From positions 18,952-82,951 of the forward strand of contig CAIMMO010000002.1 of NCBI GenBank assembly GCA_903842595.1: a stretch of 64,000 nucleotides of DNA, in the 5' to 3' direction. Made by a program: the position numbers and the translations under genes. This DNA is from an uncultured Alphaproteobacteria bacterium. Lineage in GTDB: Bacteria > Pseudomonadota > Alphaproteobacteria > Caulobacterales > Hyphomonadaceae. Below, in pieces: positions 52,989 through 62,328 of this stretch. Position 1 is the stretch's first letter. Every line of letters begins with the position of its first letter. Under the pieces are notes generated by a model. The model searched no databases and had not been told where the DNA came from. It saw only the letters and a list, made by a program, of their open reading frames with translations.

Positions 52989-54436
52989 ATCGGCAACTCG
53001 AAAGGCGTGCCGCAAACATTGTAGTTCGTAAACGGCCGCGACGGCCATGCCGGGTCCTTCAGGTCCTTCGCCCAAAGGTCGAACGCGTCGTTCAATTCCT
53101 TCAGCTTCGCCGGTTCGCTGGCCGCAAGGTTGGTGGTCTCGTTGAGATCGTCCTTCAAGTTGAACAGATAGGTGAACTTGCCATCGAGGCTCTTCCAAAG
53201 TTTCCAGTCGCCCTTGCGGATCGAGGCGTGAGGCGTCCGGCGCCAGGCCAGCTGGTCATGCGGTATCCCGCTTGTCTGCCCACGGAGGAAGGGCACGAGA
53301 TCGACGCCGTCGAACACGCGATCGGTTGGCAGCTTGCCGCCCGCCGCCGTCAGCGACGTCGTGAATACGTCCATCGTCGAGACGATTTCGCGATAGACCT
53401 TGCCCGCCTCCAGCCGATCAGGCCATTTCACCATGAAAGGAACGCGTGTCCCGCCCTCATAGTGGCTCAGCTTGCCGCCGCGCAGCGGCTGGCAATCGCA
53501 GATGCCTTGCACATAGGCCGCGCATCCATTGTCCGACATGAAATAGACGATGGTGTTCCCGCTCTCGCCTGACGCCTCCACCGCATCCAGAATGGCGCCC
53601 ACCTGATCGTCCAGCGCGGAGATCATCGAGGCATAGACCCGCATCCCCTCGTCCTTGATATGCAGGAAGCGGTCATAATACTTCTTCGTCGTCTGCAGCG
53701 GCGTGTGCGGCGCGGTGAAGGCCGTGTAGAGGAAATAGGGCGTGTCGCTCGCTGTATTGCGCGTCACGAACTCCACGGCGCGCTCGCCAAGATATTCGGT
53801 AAGATAGCGGTCTTCGTTCTCGACTACCTTCCGCGTCGGACCTTCAAAGATCTTGTTGTGCGCTGTCCGGACAGGCGTTGGGCGTGAATCCGTACCCTCG
53901 AGCTCCGCGAAGATTTCGTCTGGGGCATCGGGGTTCATGTAGGACGTCGCCCCCGTAAGCAGTCCAACGAATTCATCGTACCCGCGATTCGTCGGATAGA
54001 AATCGTCGTTCGACCCCAGATGCCACTTGCCCACCAGCCCGGTCCGATAGCCAAGATCATTGAGCGCCTTGGCCAACGTGATCTCGCCTTTGGGCAGGCC
54101 GAGATTCTGCTCGACATCACGGGCTGGCGGCCCGTTGTTGAACTCGAACCCGAACCGGTCAGGATGCCGCCCTGTGTTTACGCCCGCGCGCGAGGGGGAA
54201 CACACGGGCGCCGCAGAATACCCGTCCGTGAAGATTACCCCAGCCTTGGCAATGCGGTCGATATTCGGCGTCTGGATCCGCTTGCCACCGTAGGAGGATA
54301 TGTCGGCATAGCCAAGATCGTCCGCCATGATGACGACGATGTTGGGGTGCTCCGCTTCCGGGGGCCGTTCCGTCGGCGCTGCGCAGGCGGCTGCGAACGA
54401 TGCGGCAACCGCCGCCAGTGAGAATACCGGCCGCAT
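52985..54436 (-). CDS. Type I sulfatase, exported
   Basis: A 483-residue arylsulfatase-family protein. A signal peptide (residues 1-18) ends AAAC, a possible lipobox. Metal ligands are in IVVIMADDLGYAD (Asp39, Asp40), and the formylglycine site is Cys79 in AAPVCSPSRAG, the C-x-P-S-R signature. Further conserved blocks are GKWHLG, PYFLYTAFTAPHTP and the MSDNG metal site. It probably removes sulfate from a polysaccharide or aryl ester outside the cytoplasm. The coupled FGE gene downstream is its natural activator. GGAGAG precedes the start. Confidence 0.92.
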   Translation of the reverse strand: MRPVFSLAAVAASFAAACAAPTERPPEAEHPNIVVIMADDLGYADISSYGGKRIQTPNIDRIAKAGVIFTDGYSAAPVCSPSRAGVNTGRHPDRFGFEFNNGPPARDVEQNLGLPKGEITLAKALNDLGYRTGLVGKWHLGSNDDFYPTNRGYDEFVGLLTGATSYMNPDAPDEIFAELEGTDSRPTPVRTAHNKIFEGPTRKVVENEDRYLTEYLGERAVEFVTRNTASDTPYFLYTAFTAPHTPLQTTKKYYDRFLHIKDEGMRVYASMISALDDQVGAILDAVEASGESGNTIVYFMSDNGCAAYVQGICDCQPLRGGKLSHYEGGTRVPFMVKWPDRLEAGKVYREIVSTMDVFTTSLTAAGGKLPTDRVFDGVDLVPFLRGQTSGIPHDQLAWRRTPHASIRKGDWKLWKSLDGKFTYLFNLKDDLNETTNLAASEPAKLKELNDAFDLWAKDLKDPAWPSRPFTNYNVCGTPFELPI

Positions 54437-54574
54437 GGCGTCTCTCCGGGGATGCGCGGCCGCCGAATTTCGCGGCGCGTCGTTAATGATCGCGATACGT
54501 CGTAGTCACACTATTGTCGTTCATTCTGCGGTCAAGCAAAGGCTGCCAAGTTGAGGCATCCGAGGGGACACCAC

Positions 54575-55525
54575 ATGAAACATGGCCTATCGCTCGCGCT
54601 TGCCGCCTCGCTTGCCCTTCTTGCCGCATGCTCCGCCGCCGCGCAGCCCGGCGGGCGCCTCGCCCCACGCGCTGCGACGGACGACATGAAAATCCAGCAC
54701 GACGGCCGCGAGCGTCGCTATCTCATCAGCGACTTTTCCGGCGGCAGGCCCGCGCCGGTGGTGTTCGTGCTCCACGGCGGCGGCGGGCATCCCGAGAATG
54801 CACAGAACATGTCGCAGTTCGACGTGATCGCCGCCCGGGAAAAATTCATCGTCGTCTATCCGGGTGGAACCGGCGGCATGCCTGGGGGGCGCCTCCTAAC
54901 GTGGAACGCCGGCCATTGCTGCGCCTACGCCCTTGAGAACAAGGTCGATGATGTCGGGTTCATCCGCACCATCATGGACCAGCTGGTCGCCTCAGGCCGC
55001 GCCGATCCGAAACGCATCTACGTCACCGGCATGTCCAACGGTGCGATGATGAGCCATGTGCTCGCCCGCGAACTGTCAGGCCGCATCGCCGCTATCGGCC
55101 CCATCGTCGGGGCCACGTTCGGAGACGAACCGGCGCCGAATGGGCCGGTGGCTGCAATCATCTTCGTCGGTCAGGACGACCAGACGGTTCCCGCCTCGGG
55201 AGGCCCGCTGGGCGGGGCAACCAAGCGCGGCGGACGCTCGGCCGAAGACCGCAACGTCGCCCCCGACATCGACCAGGCATCCTACTGGGCGAAAGCCAAC
55301 CGATGCGCAGACCCGGTCGAATCACGCGATACAAAGGGCAAGGCCGTGGAGCTCCGCTGGGAGAAATGCACCTCCGGCAGGCCTGTTCACTTTTACAGGG
55401 TTGCAAACAACGGGCATGCCTGGCCCGGCGGCAAGGCTGGCCGCGCCGAAGCCGACCAGCCGACCCCGGATGTCAACGCCAGCGAGATGATGTGGCGGTT
55501 TTTCACCGCCAACCCGAAACCCTGA
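54575..55525 (+). CDS. PHB depolymerase/feruloyl-esterase-like (LpqC) lipoprotein
   Basis: A 316-residue alpha/beta hydrolase of the PHB-depolymerase/LpqC group, related to carbohydrate esterase family 1. A lipoprotein signal ends LLAAC (Cys19). The oxyanion region is VVFVLHGGGGHPEN, the nucleophile lies in VTGMSNGAMMSH, the Asp in FVGQDDQTVP and the His in NNGHAWPGG. It should hydrolyse a polyester or an ester on plant or algal polymers, outside the inner membrane. The ATG at 54575 has GAGGGG upstream and begins the signal. It is divergent from the sulfatase gene. Confidence 0.88.
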   Translation: MKHGLSLALAASLALLAACSAAAQPGGRLAPRAATDDMKIQHDGRERRYLISDFSGGRPAPVVFVLHGGGGHPENAQNMSQFDVIAAREKFIVVYPGGTGGMPGGRLLTWNAGHCCAYALENKVDDVGFIRTIMDQLVASGRADPKRIYVTGMSNGAMMSHVLARELSGRIAAIGPIVGATFGDEPAPNGPVAAIIFVGQDDQTVPASGGPLGGATKRGGRSAEDRNVAPDIDQASYWAKANRCADPVESRDTKGKAVELRWEKCTSGRPVHFYRVANNGHAWPGGKAGRAEADQPTPDVNASEMMWRFFTANPKP

Positions 55526-55552
55526 GCAGCTCCGCCGCGCCCAAAGATGAAC

Positions 55553-55583
55553 AGCCCTGCGGCCACTTTTCCGCCACAGGGCT
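55553..55583. terminator. Stem-loop after the esterase gene
   Basis: AGCCCTG (55553-55559) pairs with CAGGGCT (55577-55583), with two further GG/CC pairs inside the loop. No T-run follows on either strand, so it is at best a weak terminator. The 190 bases from here to the autotransporter start hold no gene that I can support. Confidence 0.35.
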
Positions 55584-55771
55584 GGTTAGGGAATTCATGT
55601 CTCGCGGGGCGGAGCCGGGATTCCGTCACGAACCGCAGGTGCGGGGTTTTCTCTTACCGCGCGGCAGGCTAGGCAGGCTCTGGCCAGGAACCGTAGGGGG
55701 CGTCTGGCCGTCCGGTCGCCCCGCGACGTTCCAAGTGCAGTGTTCCGGTTGTTCAGGAGTAGACGGCTTTC

Positions 55772-58700
55772 ATGACGTTCAGGGTCCGCCTGCTGCTTGG
55801 AGCTGCAGCTCCGCTTGTTTTCACACTTCCCGCCGTCGCCCAGGTGACGATCTCGACCGCCACAACCACGCCGGTCCAGACCGCCACCGCTAGCAGCGGC
55901 GCCCCCTCCGACATAACCATCAGTTCGCCATCGGGAAGCATCACGCCCGCCGCGGCCAACACGACCGCGGTGACGGTCAACAGCAGCAACGACATCATCA
56001 ACAACGGCGCAATCACGTTCAACAACCTCAACGACACCATCGGCGTACGCCTGCTGCCCGGCTTTACTGGCAGCTACGGCGGCAGTGGCGCGATCAACCT
56101 GATCGAGGACTATACGCGCGCCGACACCGCCGCTGACACCGATACCGAACTTGACGGCCCGCTTGCGCAGGGAACCAACCGCTACGGCATACTTCTCGAT
56201 CCGGGTGGGACGTTCACCGGCGACATCCGCATCGATGCGACAAACAATGTCACGACGCCAGTCGGCGGCTCGATCAACGTCGAAGGCAACAGCTCTGCTG
56301 GCGTCTCGCTCCGGTCGAACCTTGCTGGAAGCTATATCCAGAACGGCCTCGTTTCCGTTACTGGCACGAACACGATCGGCGTCGACATCCGCGGCGACGT
56401 GACCGGCAACATCCAGATCGGCAGCGAACCCGTTACCACAGGCACGGCTGGCCTGGCCGGCGCCACGATCGCCGGCGGCGTCTCTGTCCGCGGCGAAAGC
56501 GCGGTCGGCGTGCGAGTTCTGGGCGATGTGGCCGGCGAGTTCATGATCGACGGCTCGATCTCATCAACTGGATTCGCACAGGGCGAGACTAACAACTACG
56601 AAGACCCCGATGACGCCGACACCAACAATGAAGGCCCTGATGAGCCTGTAGCGCTTGACCCCGATGACCTGCTCGTCGGCGGGTCAGCCGTCGAGATCCG
56701 CGGCGACCTGGCTCGCGGCTTCCTGAACAATGGCGCTGCGATCGGTGTTCCCGACACCACCCCTGACACCAAGGACGCGATCCAGAACTTCGACGAGAAC
56801 CGCGCGCGCGGCGTGATCAGCACCCTTGGCTCGGCGCCAGCGGTCACCATTCGCTCACTCGACGGCGCCGCAGGCGACGCCATCCTGCTCGGGCGCGTCC
56901 GGGAAACGGTCATCGACAACCTCGACGACGACAATGACGACAATCTCACCGAGGTCATCGCGACGTTCAATTACGACTACGGGTTCATCAATCGCGGCGC
57001 GATCGAATCCAGCGGCGTGAACGTCGGCTTCAACGCGACCGGCCTTCTGATCGCCGGTTCGGCAGACGGCCTGCACTCGACGACAGTCGCAGGCGGGATC
57101 TTCAACGGCGGCGGCATTGCAGCCACATCCTTCGAGGCGAACGCCAATGCGGTCGTGATCGGCGCGGGCGCCACGACGCCGCAATTCGTCAACAATGGCT
57201 CGATCACCGCCACAGCCAACACCCAGACAACGCACGACTCCTATGGCGTGCGGATCGAGGCCGGGGCGGACATCAGCGCCGTGACCAACAATGGTCTGAT
57301 CCTGGCCAGCGTCGACAGTTTCTCGGGCGACGCCATCGCCTTCCAGGACCTCTCCGGCTCGGTCGACACCTTCGTCAACAACTCACGCCTTACCGCCGGC
57401 TTCTTCGACGACAACCTTACCGATACCATCACTGACGGTACGGGGCGCACGATCGCGCTCGACCTGTCACACAGCGCTGGCAACGTGCTGATCACCCAGA
57501 CCGACGCAATCGACAATGCGCGGATAATTGGCGATGTGCTGACCGGCGTCGGCTCGGACCGCTTCGATCTGCTGTCAGGCCAGGTAATCGGCGACGTCAA
57601 TCTCGGCGCCGGAGCGGGCTCTGACACACTCAACGTCTCGAGCGCCTCGCTGAGCGGCAACGCGATCTTCGGCGGCGCTGGCGCAAACGTCTTGTTCAAC
57701 GACGGCCTGATGGCCGGCGACATCACGCTCGGCAATACATCCGGTGCGCTGTCGTTCACCAACAACTCGAACTTCCTCGGCGATATCACCCGCACAGGCG
57801 GCGGCGCGATGTCGCTCACAGTCGACAACTCGACCGTAAACAATCTCGCCACGGGCACACTGAACCTCTCGTCGATGTCGCTGGCAAACAACGCCCGCAT
57901 CGGCATTGCTATCAATAACGCGCGCATTGCCGGCAACATCCCCAACTTCAACATCTCCGGAACGGCAAACATCGGGGCTAACACCCGGTTCAATCCGCTC
58001 TTCGATCAGTTCACGAACCAGACCTTCACCCTGCGCATCATCAACGCGGGCACGATCAATCTGGGCGGCCCGCTCTCGGGCATGATCAATGCCACTGGGC
58101 CTTTCCTCTACAACGCCCAGCTGGTTCAGCCGAACCCGAATGCGATCGATCTTGTCCTCGAAGTGAAGGATTCGGCCGAGCTTGGCCTCAACAACCGGCA
58201 GTCTGGCGCTTATGGCGCCGTGCTCAGCCTCATGGAGGAGTCCGACACGGTCGCCTCGGCCCTGACCACGCCCACCACGGCCGCCGAGTTCCAGCGCGGC
58301 TTCGCCGACCTGCTTCCCGCCAACGACGCATCGGTACTGCGGGTCCTCGCTACCAACGCCTCCGCCGCGTTCGGCGCCACCGCCAACCGGCTCGACATGA
58401 TCTCGAACAAGCCGGATGCGCCCGGCGGGGCATGGACGGAAGAGTTCGGGGTTTACCATACGGCCGACGCCAGTGCAGACTCCGTCGGACTTTCCGGCGG
58501 AGGTTTCGGTGTTGCGGCCGGCCTCGACCTGATCTCGACCGGCACCGCGCTCATCGGCACATTCCTGTCGCTCGAATCCGTCGAGATGGAAGAGGAAGAC
58601 CGCAGCTCGGCCCCGCTCAACGTCTCGCAGACATCGATCGGCGCCTATGCGGGCTGGGTCAACGGCAATCTCGCGGTCAACGGCGCGGCCTCCTACGGCT

Positions 58701-59266
58701 TCATCGATTTCTCGTCCGACCGTGAAGTCGCGGTCGGGACACTGGCCGAACGGCTGCGGGGCGAATGGACAGGGTCGAGCTATTCCGCCTCAGGCCGGGC
58801 CACCTACACCGTTCCGCTCGGCTGGCTCGATATGAAACCCTTCATTGGCGCCGATTACACCGGGTTCCAGCAGGACAGCTATCGGGAGACTGCTTCCTCG
58901 CTCGACGACCTCGAAATCATCGCGGGCGACAGCGACGCCTCACTCGCAACCGCCTCCTACGGCCTCCAGCTCATCGGCAATTTCGGCGGCGACGACGCCT
59001 ACACCTTCCGCCCGGAGATCTCCGCCGGCTATCGCAGCATCCTCAACTGGGACTCAACGCCTGCGACGCTCGCCTTCGCGGGCGGACCTACGGGCTCAAC
59101 CTTCACGCTCAACCCTGGCGTCGAACCGGAAGACGCAATCGTCGCCGGTCTCGGGATCAACATCGACAGCCAGTTCCTGAACGTCAAAGTGGGTTACGAC
59201 ACCGAGATCTCCGACGCAGCGACGACCCACTATGGTTCGGTGACGCTGCGCCTCGCATTCTGGTAG
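55772..59266 (+). CDS. Autotransporter with outer-membrane beta-barrel domain
   Basis: A 1164-residue type Va autotransporter. A signal peptide (residues 1-24) ends LPAVAQ. The passenger (about 25-880) is rich in Asn, Gly, Thr and Ser with recurring NNG-containing strands (INNGAITF, VNNGSITA, TNNGLILA), as in beta-helix passengers. Residues 270-300 are an Asp/Glu-rich insert. The barrel covers about residues 887-1164, beginning WTEEFGVYH and ending RLAFW with a terminal aromatic residue, the signal for BAM insertion. Adhesion or surface-enzyme roles are typical of the family; none is proven by this sequence. AGGAG precedes the ATG. Confidence 0.9.
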   Translation: MTFRVRLLLGAAAPLVFTLPAVAQVTISTATTTPVQTATASSGAPSDITISSPSGSITPAAANTTAVTVNSSNDIINNGAITFNNLNDTIGVRLLPGFTGSYGGSGAINLIEDYTRADTAADTDTELDGPLAQGTNRYGILLDPGGTFTGDIRIDATNNVTTPVGGSINVEGNSSAGVSLRSNLAGSYIQNGLVSVTGTNTIGVDIRGDVTGNIQIGSEPVTTGTAGLAGATIAGGVSVRGESAVGVRVLGDVAGEFMIDGSISSTGFAQGETNNYEDPDDADTNNEGPDEPVALDPDDLLVGGSAVEIRGDLARGFLNNGAAIGVPDTTPDTKDAIQNFDENRARGVISTLGSAPAVTIRSLDGAAGDAILLGRVRETVIDNLDDDNDDNLTEVIATFNYDYGFINRGAIESSGVNVGFNATGLLIAGSADGLHSTTVAGGIFNGGGIAATSFEANANAVVIGAGATTPQFVNNGSITATANTQTTHDSYGVRIEAGADISAVTNNGLILASVDSFSGDAIAFQDLSGSVDTFVNNSRLTAGFFDDNLTDTITDGTGRTIALDLSHSAGNVLITQTDAIDNARIIGDVLTGVGSDRFDLLSGQVIGDVNLGAGAGSDTLNVSSASLSGNAIFGGAGANVLFNDGLMAGDITLGNTSGALSFTNNSNFLGDITRTGGGAMSLTVDNSTVNNLATGTLNLSSMSLANNARIGIAINNARIAGNIPNFNISGTANIGANTRFNPLFDQFTNQTFTLRIINAGTINLGGPLSGMINATGPFLYNAQLVQPNPNAIDLVLEVKDSAELGLNNRQSGAYGAVLSLMEESDTVASALTTPTTAAEFQRGFADLLPANDASVLRVLATNASAAFGATANRLDMISNKPDAPGGAWTEEFGVYHTADASADSVGLSGGGFGVAAGLDLISTGTALIGTFLSLESVEMEEEDRSSAPLNVSQTSIGAYAGWVNGNLAVNGAASYGFIDFSSDREVAVGTLAERLRGEWTGSSYSASGRATYTVPLGWLDMKPFIGADYTGFQQDSYRETASSLDDLEIIAGDSDASLATASYGLQLIGNFGGDDAYTFRPEISAGYRSILNWDSTPATLAFAGGPTGSTFTLNPGVEPEDAIVAGLGINIDSQFLNVKVGYDTEISDAATTHYGSVTLRLAFW

Positions 59267-59298
59267 AACACGAGGCACGGGCAGGAAACGTTCGCGAG

Positions 59299-60534
59299 AT
59301 GACCAAGCTCACGCGCCGCACTCCTCACGCCCGTCTGTTCACAGGTGCGATTGCCTGCCTGCTGGCGTTCGCATGCGCTGGCGGCCCGCCACCAGACGTC
59401 GGACCGGTGGCGCCCCGCGGCGCAACGCCTGTCGGGTTTTCCAGCGGCATCCGCACCGAAACACGCGACTTCGACTTCAACAAGGAAGGTGCGCCCAGGG
59501 CTGTGAGCGCCATTGCCGATCGCACGATCGACATGCTGGCACTGTCGGGCGGCGGCGCCGGGGGCGCTTATGGCGCCGGCGTTCTCGTGGGGCTCACCAA
59601 TGCCGGCACACGGCCGCGCTTTGAGATCGTTACCGGCGTCTCCACCGGCGCCCTGATCGCGCCGTACGCCTTTCTTGGCTCCGATTGGGACGACAAGCTG
59701 ACGCAAGCCTATGGCGGCGAGGCCACCGACAAGCTGATGCAGGCGCGCGGCCTCGGCGTGCTGTTCGATGTCGGTGTGTTCGACGGCAAGCCGCTTCGCG
59801 ACCTCGTCGAGCGCTTCGTCACCGAGGAACTCGTCTTCGCCGTCGCGCGCGAAGCCTCCAATGGCCGCATGCTGCTCGTCGCGACGACCAATCTCGATCG
59901 CGAGGAAACCGTGCTCTGGGACATGGGCGCCATCGCCCGGCGCGGCGGCCCTCTGGCGCGCGACCTGTTCCGCCAGGTGCTCGTCGCCTCCGCCAGCGTG
60001 CCCGGCATCTTCCCGCCCGTGATGATCGAGGTCGAAAAGGACGGTCAGCAGTTCAAGGAGATGCACGTCGACGGCGGCGCCTCGACACCCTTCTTCATCG
60101 CGCCGAAATCCCTGATGCACCTCGACGAGGCCTCCGCCAGCCTGCGCGGCGCCAATGTCTATGTCATCATCAACGGACAGATGGCGTCTGCGCCGCGCTC
60201 CACATCGAACAACACGCTGGACATCGCCGCACGCAGCTTCACCTCCGTCCTTAACCAGATGACACGCACCGCCATCCTGCAGACCGACGACTTCGCCAGG
60301 CGAAACAGCCTCGGATACCGCTTCAGCGGCATCCCCTCCGACGTCGAGTTCGGCGGCTCGCTTGCCTTCGACAAGGTGAACATGAGCGCCACCTTCGACT
60401 ACGGCATGCGCTGCGCAACACGCGGCCAGGTCTGGCTTACCGAAGAACTCGCCGCCGCCCGCACGCGCGAAGACGCCGACCTGAAGCCCTTCGCCGAAGC
60501 AGACTGTCCGCTTATTCCACGCAGGTCCGGCTAG
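59299..60534 (+). CDS. Patatin-like phospholipase, exported
   Basis: A 411-residue patatin-fold lipid hydrolase. A hydrophobic N-terminus with Cys20 and Cys26 suggests a signal peptide or lipoprotein, though neither site is a strong lipobox. The oxyanion loop is LSGGGAGGAYGAG, the nucleophile Ser115 lies in TGVSTGAL and the dyad Asp258 in VDGGAST. Patatins hydrolyse phospholipid acyl chains. The gene starts 32 bases after the autotransporter stop on the same strand, so shared transcription is likely. A minus-strand open frame of 827 codons over this region is a shadow. Confidence 0.88.
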   Translation: MTKLTRRTPHARLFTGAIACLLAFACAGGPPPDVGPVAPRGATPVGFSSGIRTETRDFDFNKEGAPRAVSAIADRTIDMLALSGGGAGGAYGAGVLVGLTNAGTRPRFEIVTGVSTGALIAPYAFLGSDWDDKLTQAYGGEATDKLMQARGLGVLFDVGVFDGKPLRDLVERFVTEELVFAVAREASNGRMLLVATTNLDREETVLWDMGAIARRGGPLARDLFRQVLVASASVPGIFPPVMIEVEKDGQQFKEMHVDGGASTPFFIAPKSLMHLDEASASLRGANVYVIINGQMASAPRSTSNNTLDIAARSFTSVLNQMTRTAILQTDDFARRNSLGYRFSGIPSDVEFGGSLAFDKVNMSATFDYGMRCATRGQVWLTEELAAARTREDADLKPFAEADCPLIPRRSG

Positions 60535-60606
60535 CGCTGGCAAGCCCGCGCCCTTGCCCTTCACAACACACCGTCCGATATCTCCCGCAAAAGCGGAGAA
60601 ATCATC

Positions 60607-62073
60607 ATGGCCGACCTCACCGAACTTGGCCGCATCGCGCTGAAGCGGCCCGACCTCTTCCGCCAGCAGTGCTACATCAACGGCAAATGGGTCGGCGAGC
60701 CGACGCATGACGTTCGCAATCCCGCAACGCGCGGCGTGATCGGCCAGATCCCCAATCTCGGCAAATCGGACACCGAAGCCGCCGTCGCCGCAGCCGCAGC
60801 CGCCCTGCCAAAATGGAAAGCCGAAACCGCCGCCGCCCGCGCTAAGGTCATGCGCAAATGGAACGACCTGATGCTCGCGTACCAGGATGATCTCGCACGC
60901 CTTATGACGGCCGAGCAGGGCAAGCCGCTCACCGAAGCTCGCGGCGAGATCGCTTACGCCGGGGCCTTCCTCGAATGGTATGGCGAGGAGGCCAAGCGCG
61001 TGTATGGCGACCTCATTCCCGCGCCAGCCGCCGATCGCCGTATCATGGTGATGAAGCAGCCGGTCGGTGTTGTCGGCGCGATCACGCCATGGAATTTCCC
61101 CGCCGCCATGATCACCCGCAAGGTCGCACCCGGCATCGCAGCCGGATGCACCGTCGTGCTGAAGCCATCCGAACTGACGCCCTATTCGGCACTCGCCCTC
61201 GCCGTGCTGGCGGAGGAAGCCGGCCTGCCGCCAGGCGTGCTCAACATCGTCACTGGCGATGCCGACCCCATCGGCCGCGTCCTCACCGAGGACCCGCGCA
61301 TCGCGAAGTTCACCTTTACCGGCTCCACGCCCGTCGGCAAGAAACTCGCCGCGCAGTGCGCCGGCACGGTGAAGCGTGTCTCCCTCGAACTCGGCGGCAA
61401 TGCGCCTTTCCTCGTCTTCGATGACGCTGATCTCGAAGCTGCCGCCAGCGGCGCGATCATTTCGAAATTCCGCAACACCGGCCAGACCTGCGTCTGCGCC
61501 AACCGCATCTATGTGCAGGACGGCGTCTACGACGCCTTCGCCAAACTCCTCGCCGAGAAGGCCGGCAACCTCATCGTTGGTGACGGCCTTGCCGGCGTCA
61601 CGACACAAGGCCCACTGATCAACGAAAAAGCTCTGCAGAAGGTCGAAGCCCATGTCGCCGACGCCCTCGGCCACGGCGCACAGGCGCTCACTGGCGCGGC
61701 GCGCGACAGCCATGGCGGCACATTCTACCAGCCCACTGTCCTGCGCGACGTCGCTCCCGACGCGCTCCTCACCCGCGAAGAAACCTTCGGTCCGGTCGCG
61801 GGCCTCGTCCGCTTCAAGTCGGAAGCGGACGCCCTGCGCCTCGCCAATGACAGCCGCGCAGGCCTCGCCGCCTACGCCTTCACACGAGACCTCGCCCGCT
61901 CCTGGCGCGTCAGCGAAGGCCTCGAGTACGGCATGGTCGGAATGAACACCGGCCTGATCTCAACCGAAGTCTCACCCTTCGGCGGCGTGAAGGAGAGCGG
62001 CATCGGAAGAGAAGGCTCGAAATACGGGATCGACGAATATCTCGACTTGAAAGCCGTCTTCGTTCAGCTCTAG
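60607..62073 (+). CDS. gabD: NAD(P)-dependent succinate-semialdehyde dehydrogenase
   Basis: A 488-residue aldehyde dehydrogenase of GabD type, oxidising succinate semialdehyde to succinate at the end of GABA breakdown. Catalytic residues are Glu261 in LELGGNAP and Cys295 in GQTCVCANR; the cofactor loop is FTGSTPVGKKLA and the TPWNFPAAMITRK segment carries the conserved Asn and Lys. The C-terminal GGVKESGIGREGS matches GabD. Cys-Val-Cys at the active site is typical of GabD redox control. It is cytoplasmic, and a short gap separates it from the patatin gene. Confidence 0.92.
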   Translation: MADLTELGRIALKRPDLFRQQCYINGKWVGEPTHDVRNPATRGVIGQIPNLGKSDTEAAVAAAAAALPKWKAETAAARAKVMRKWNDLMLAYQDDLARLMTAEQGKPLTEARGEIAYAGAFLEWYGEEAKRVYGDLIPAPAADRRIMVMKQPVGVVGAITPWNFPAAMITRKVAPGIAAGCTVVLKPSELTPYSALALAVLAEEAGLPPGVLNIVTGDADPIGRVLTEDPRIAKFTFTGSTPVGKKLAAQCAGTVKRVSLELGGNAPFLVFDDADLEAAASGAIISKFRNTGQTCVCANRIYVQDGVYDAFAKLLAEKAGNLIVGDGLAGVTTQGPLINEKALQKVEAHVADALGHGAQALTGAARDSHGGTFYQPTVLRDVAPDALLTREETFGPVAGLVRFKSEADALRLANDSRAGLAAYAFTRDLARSWRVSEGLEYGMVGMNTGLISTEVSPFGGVKESGIGREGSKYGIDEYLDLKAVFVQL

Positions 62074-62129
62074 CCGGCGTCCGCAGGCCTTCCCTCGTCC
62101 TTCGTGGCTCCTCTGCACGAGGGCGAGGC

Positions 62130-62279
62130 TCACCAACCTTGCAACGTGAACTCCTCCTCCGCATACGCGAAGTATTCCGCCAATATCGCCTCACGATCAT
62201 CCAGGAACAGAAGCGTCGCCTCACCCTCCGCCAGACGGGACAGCGCATACCCCAACCCGGACAACGCCGCCGCAGACAA
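62130..62279 (-). CDS. Possible small acidic protein, 49 aa
   Basis: A TTG-started frame with GC-ending codon use like real genes here. It reads GLGYALSRLAEGEATLLFLDD, then REAILAEYFAYAEEEF before the stop, a helical, acidic sequence without signal or membrane segment (shown in two parts). G-rich GAGGGGG lies about ten bases before the TTG. The frame stays open upstream but contains no ATG or GTG until a stop. It could alternatively be the C-terminus of a truncated gene. No family recognised. Confidence 0.35.
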   Translation of the reverse strand: MSAAALSGLGYALSRLAEGEATLLFLDDREAILAEYFAYAEEEFTLQGW

Positions 62280-62328
62280 GCCCAGCGACGCCCCCTCGCC
62301 GCCTCGCGGCAGGGATCGCGCACGCGCG

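Noticed and set aside
59230..61713. 827-codon open frame on the minus strand
   Set aside because: It lies antisense to the patatin and gabD genes, which have intact catalytic motifs. Its Gly/Ala/Asp/His-rich translation matches no family.
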